Assembly (NCBI GenBank): GCA_937864935.1
Contig: CALMDN010000384.1
Coordinates: 1-6,009 of the forward strand
Direction of reading: 5' to 3'
Source of the DNA: an uncultured Bacteroidales bacterium
GTDB taxonomy: Bacteria > Bacteroidota > Bacteroidia > Bacteroidales > Lentimicrobiaceae
Length of the DNA stretch: 6,009 nt
Shown here: positions 4,721 to 6,009 of the stretch, one piece after another
Position numbering within the stretch: position 1 is the first letter of the stretch
Layout of the letters: the number at the start of each line of letters is the position of its first letter
Notes under the pieces: generated by a model
The model's database searches: none
Told to the model about the DNA's origin: nothing
The model's input: the letters and a program-made list of their open reading frames with translations, nothing else
Position numbers and translations under genes: made by a program

Positions 4721-6009
4721 TTATTTACCCTGTTTGTGTTTTTCATTCCAAACCCAGGTTGCATCAAGCTTCAGCATTTCTTCGTATGAAATGCCTTTAT
4801 CTGCTGCTTTCTTTTCAATCATTTTTTTCCAGTCTGGAGAACTGTCCATGGCCTTCATCATTTCTGCAATTTCAGCTTCTTTCTCTGCATTCACAACAAC
4901 CGGCGTTTCGGATGACCTGATATTGCCGTATGATTTCATGGCCTCATACAACCTCTCCGTGAATCCATAGGGGAATCGATAGAGATTGGCCTCTGTCGCC
5001 ATGATGATGATAACATCGGCTTTGCCAGCTGCTTCTGTAATGTCAATATCAACTGTTTTTTTTGGTGAATCCCAGTCTGGATTGTGTGCTTCAGTGTTGT
5101 AATACCAGAAACTATTGTCATTGAAAATCCGTGCAGACAATCCGGTGCCGAAAATATTCCAGTAATAGCTGTCGGCGATCACCAGGGCATTGGGCTTAAC
5201 CTTTCCTTCTTCGCTTCCGAACCAGATCCGCGGATATGCCATAGGGTAATGGGGTATGCTGAAAAGCAGGTTCATGCCCTCTGCAATGTCGTAGTCCGGA
5301 CTGCGTAGTGTGTAGGGTTGGTAAAAACCATTCCAGCCGAAATCAACCATATCGATGTTGCGGTCTTTTTCAATATACCGGATAAGTGAGTCGAGTGACA
5401 AGGCGACACCATAAGCACTCCAATGGATTCCGCACTGCGGGTACAAAGGGAAAGAAACGGTATCTTTCATATCAACAAACCACTTATTGAAATCGATCAG
5501 CGGAAGCTGGTTTCCCAGATAGGCTTTCCGAAGCGATTCATAGTTTGTTTTTTTACCGGATTGCTTTCTGAGGTACTGATCGGGGATATACTCCGGCAAA
5601 TAGCTCGCCTTGCCGGGAGCCATCACGAACATCAGGGTTTTGCCTGCTTCACGGAGTCTTTTTTGCACGAAAATGGCTTTCTCAACCTGCTGCCTGACAG
5701 CTTCATCCCCTATATAATCCCAACCTTTCCACGCTTTTATGTAGTTGATTTCGTAGAGATACTGTTGTTTGCCGATTATCACGCCTGAAGCCAGGGCAGT
5801 ATCAAAAACCGAAAAGGCAATCTGGTTGTTGATTCTTACAAGCAATGGCCTAAGACCGATGGTATGTTCGGCAAAATCATTGAAGGCTTCCTGGTATTCC
5901 CCGTTAAAAATGGTCTTAACAGTTGCTACAGGTTTAACCGGTACCTCATAGGAACCTTTGAGCGGTTTTTCTCTGAAGACAGGCACGGTGCGCTGGATCA
6001 GCGGCAATC
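4721..6009 (-). CDS. AlgX/AlgJ-like SGNH O-acetyltransferase protein, 5' end beyond right edge
   Basis: The frame stays open to the right edge. The first in-window candidate start is a TTG at 6005-6007, but homologues carry an N-terminal membrane anchor or signal just before the LPLIQ-like segment, so I treat the gene as 5'-truncated (428 codons seen; numbering from that TTG). The protein resembles the ALGX/ALGJ SGNH hydrolase-like family, periplasmic proteins that O-acetylate exopolysaccharides, usually with an MBOAT membrane partner. Family features are LKGSYE (16-21), NGEYQEAF (35-42), GLRPLLVRINNQIAFSVF (51-68), VIIGKQQYLYE (76-86), VMAPGKASYLPEYIP (128-142), LYPQCGIHWSAYG (188-200) and LVIADSYYWNIFG (275-287). 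H195/W196 represent the DxHW motif and S280 the likely nucleophile in ADS, replacing GDS. The Asp of DxHW is Gly193 here. After the SGNH domain comes a charged helical tail (374-428) with PDWKKMIEKKAADKGISYEEM, common in Bacteroidota members as I recall. The acyl acceptor is unknown. Confidence 0.82.
   Translation of the reverse strand, partial: LPLIQRTVPVFREKPLKGSYEVPVKPVATVKTIFNGEYQEAFNDFAEHTIGLRPLLVRINNQIAFSVFDTALASGVIIGKQQYLYEINYIKAWKGWDYIGDEAVRQQVEKAIFVQKRLREAGKTLMFVMAPGKASYLPEYIPDQYLRKQSGKKTNYESLRKAYLGNQLPLIDFNKWFVDMKDTVSFPLYPQCGIHWSAYGVALSLDSLIRYIEKDRNIDMVDFGWNGFYQPYTLRSPDYDIAEGMNLLFSIPHYPMAYPRIWFGSEEGKVKPNALVIADSYYWNIFGTGLSARIFNDNSFWYYNTEAHNPDWDSPKKTVDIDITEAAGKADVIIIMATEANLYRFPYGFTERLYEAMKSYGNIRSSETPVVVNAEKEAEIAEMMKAMDSSPDWKKMIEKKAADKGISYEEMLKLDATWVWNEKHKQGK

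Noticed and set aside
5423..5788. A 121-codon plus-strand open frame
   Set aside because: It is antisense to the AlgX-like gene, which is well supported by family motifs along its length.
6005..6007. TTG as the true start of the AlgX-like protein
   Set aside because: The family carries an N-terminal membrane or signal segment that would be missing; the frame reaches the window edge, so truncation is more likely. The preceding codon is xGA and cannot be resolved, so a stop there is not formally excluded.

Overview
The window looks like an ordinary chromosomal segment of a Bacteroidota bacterium, probably Bacteroidales or a relative. The evidence is a secreted DUF4476 protein (a family largely confined to this phylum), the long ~630-residue form of amidophosphoribosyltransferase typical of the phylum, an AlgX/AlgJ-like SGNH protein in its Bacteroidota variant, start codons without clear Shine-Dalgarno sequences, and candidate promoters of the TTTG / TAnnTTTG type. 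Base composition looks even, and I see no sign of mobile DNA, tRNA, rRNA or CRISPR.

Layout from left to right: (1) Positions 1-869, minus strand, hold the N-terminal 289 codons of a secreted protein made of DUF4476 repeats; it runs off the left edge. (2) Positions 895-1353, minus strand, hold a GNAT acetyltransferase whose stop lies 25 bp upstream of the DUF4476 start, so the two are probably co-transcribed. (3) Positions 1354-1604 are a 251-bp divergent intergenic region with candidate promoters in both directions. (4) Positions 1605-3506, plus strand, hold a PurF-type glutamine amidotransferase/phosphoribosyltransferase of 633 aa. (5) It converges across a 44-bp gap, which contains a 12-bp perfect palindrome, with (6) a minus-strand fold-type III PLP enzyme of the D-threonine aldolase/D-serine dehydratase family (3551-4642). 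(7) Upstream of that, in the same direction and 78 bp away, is an AlgX/AlgJ-like cell-surface O-acetylation protein (4721 to the right edge), whose N-terminus lies outside the window.

The genes do not form one obvious pathway. PurF would act in purine synthesis or a related PRPP/glutamine reaction in the cytoplasm. The PLP enzyme would act on D-amino acids or beta-hydroxy-amino acids. The AlgX-like protein would act in the periplasm, probably with a membrane-bound O-acyltransferase encoded beyond the right edge. The DUF4476 protein is exported and of unknown function. I found no convincing new multi-gene system. The points most worth a second look are the near-exact 94-residue DUF4476 repeats with matched cysteines, the divergent PurF that keeps a propeptide but lacks the C-terminal Fe-S cysteines, and the AlgX-like protein whose catalytic DxHW motif lacks the aspartate.
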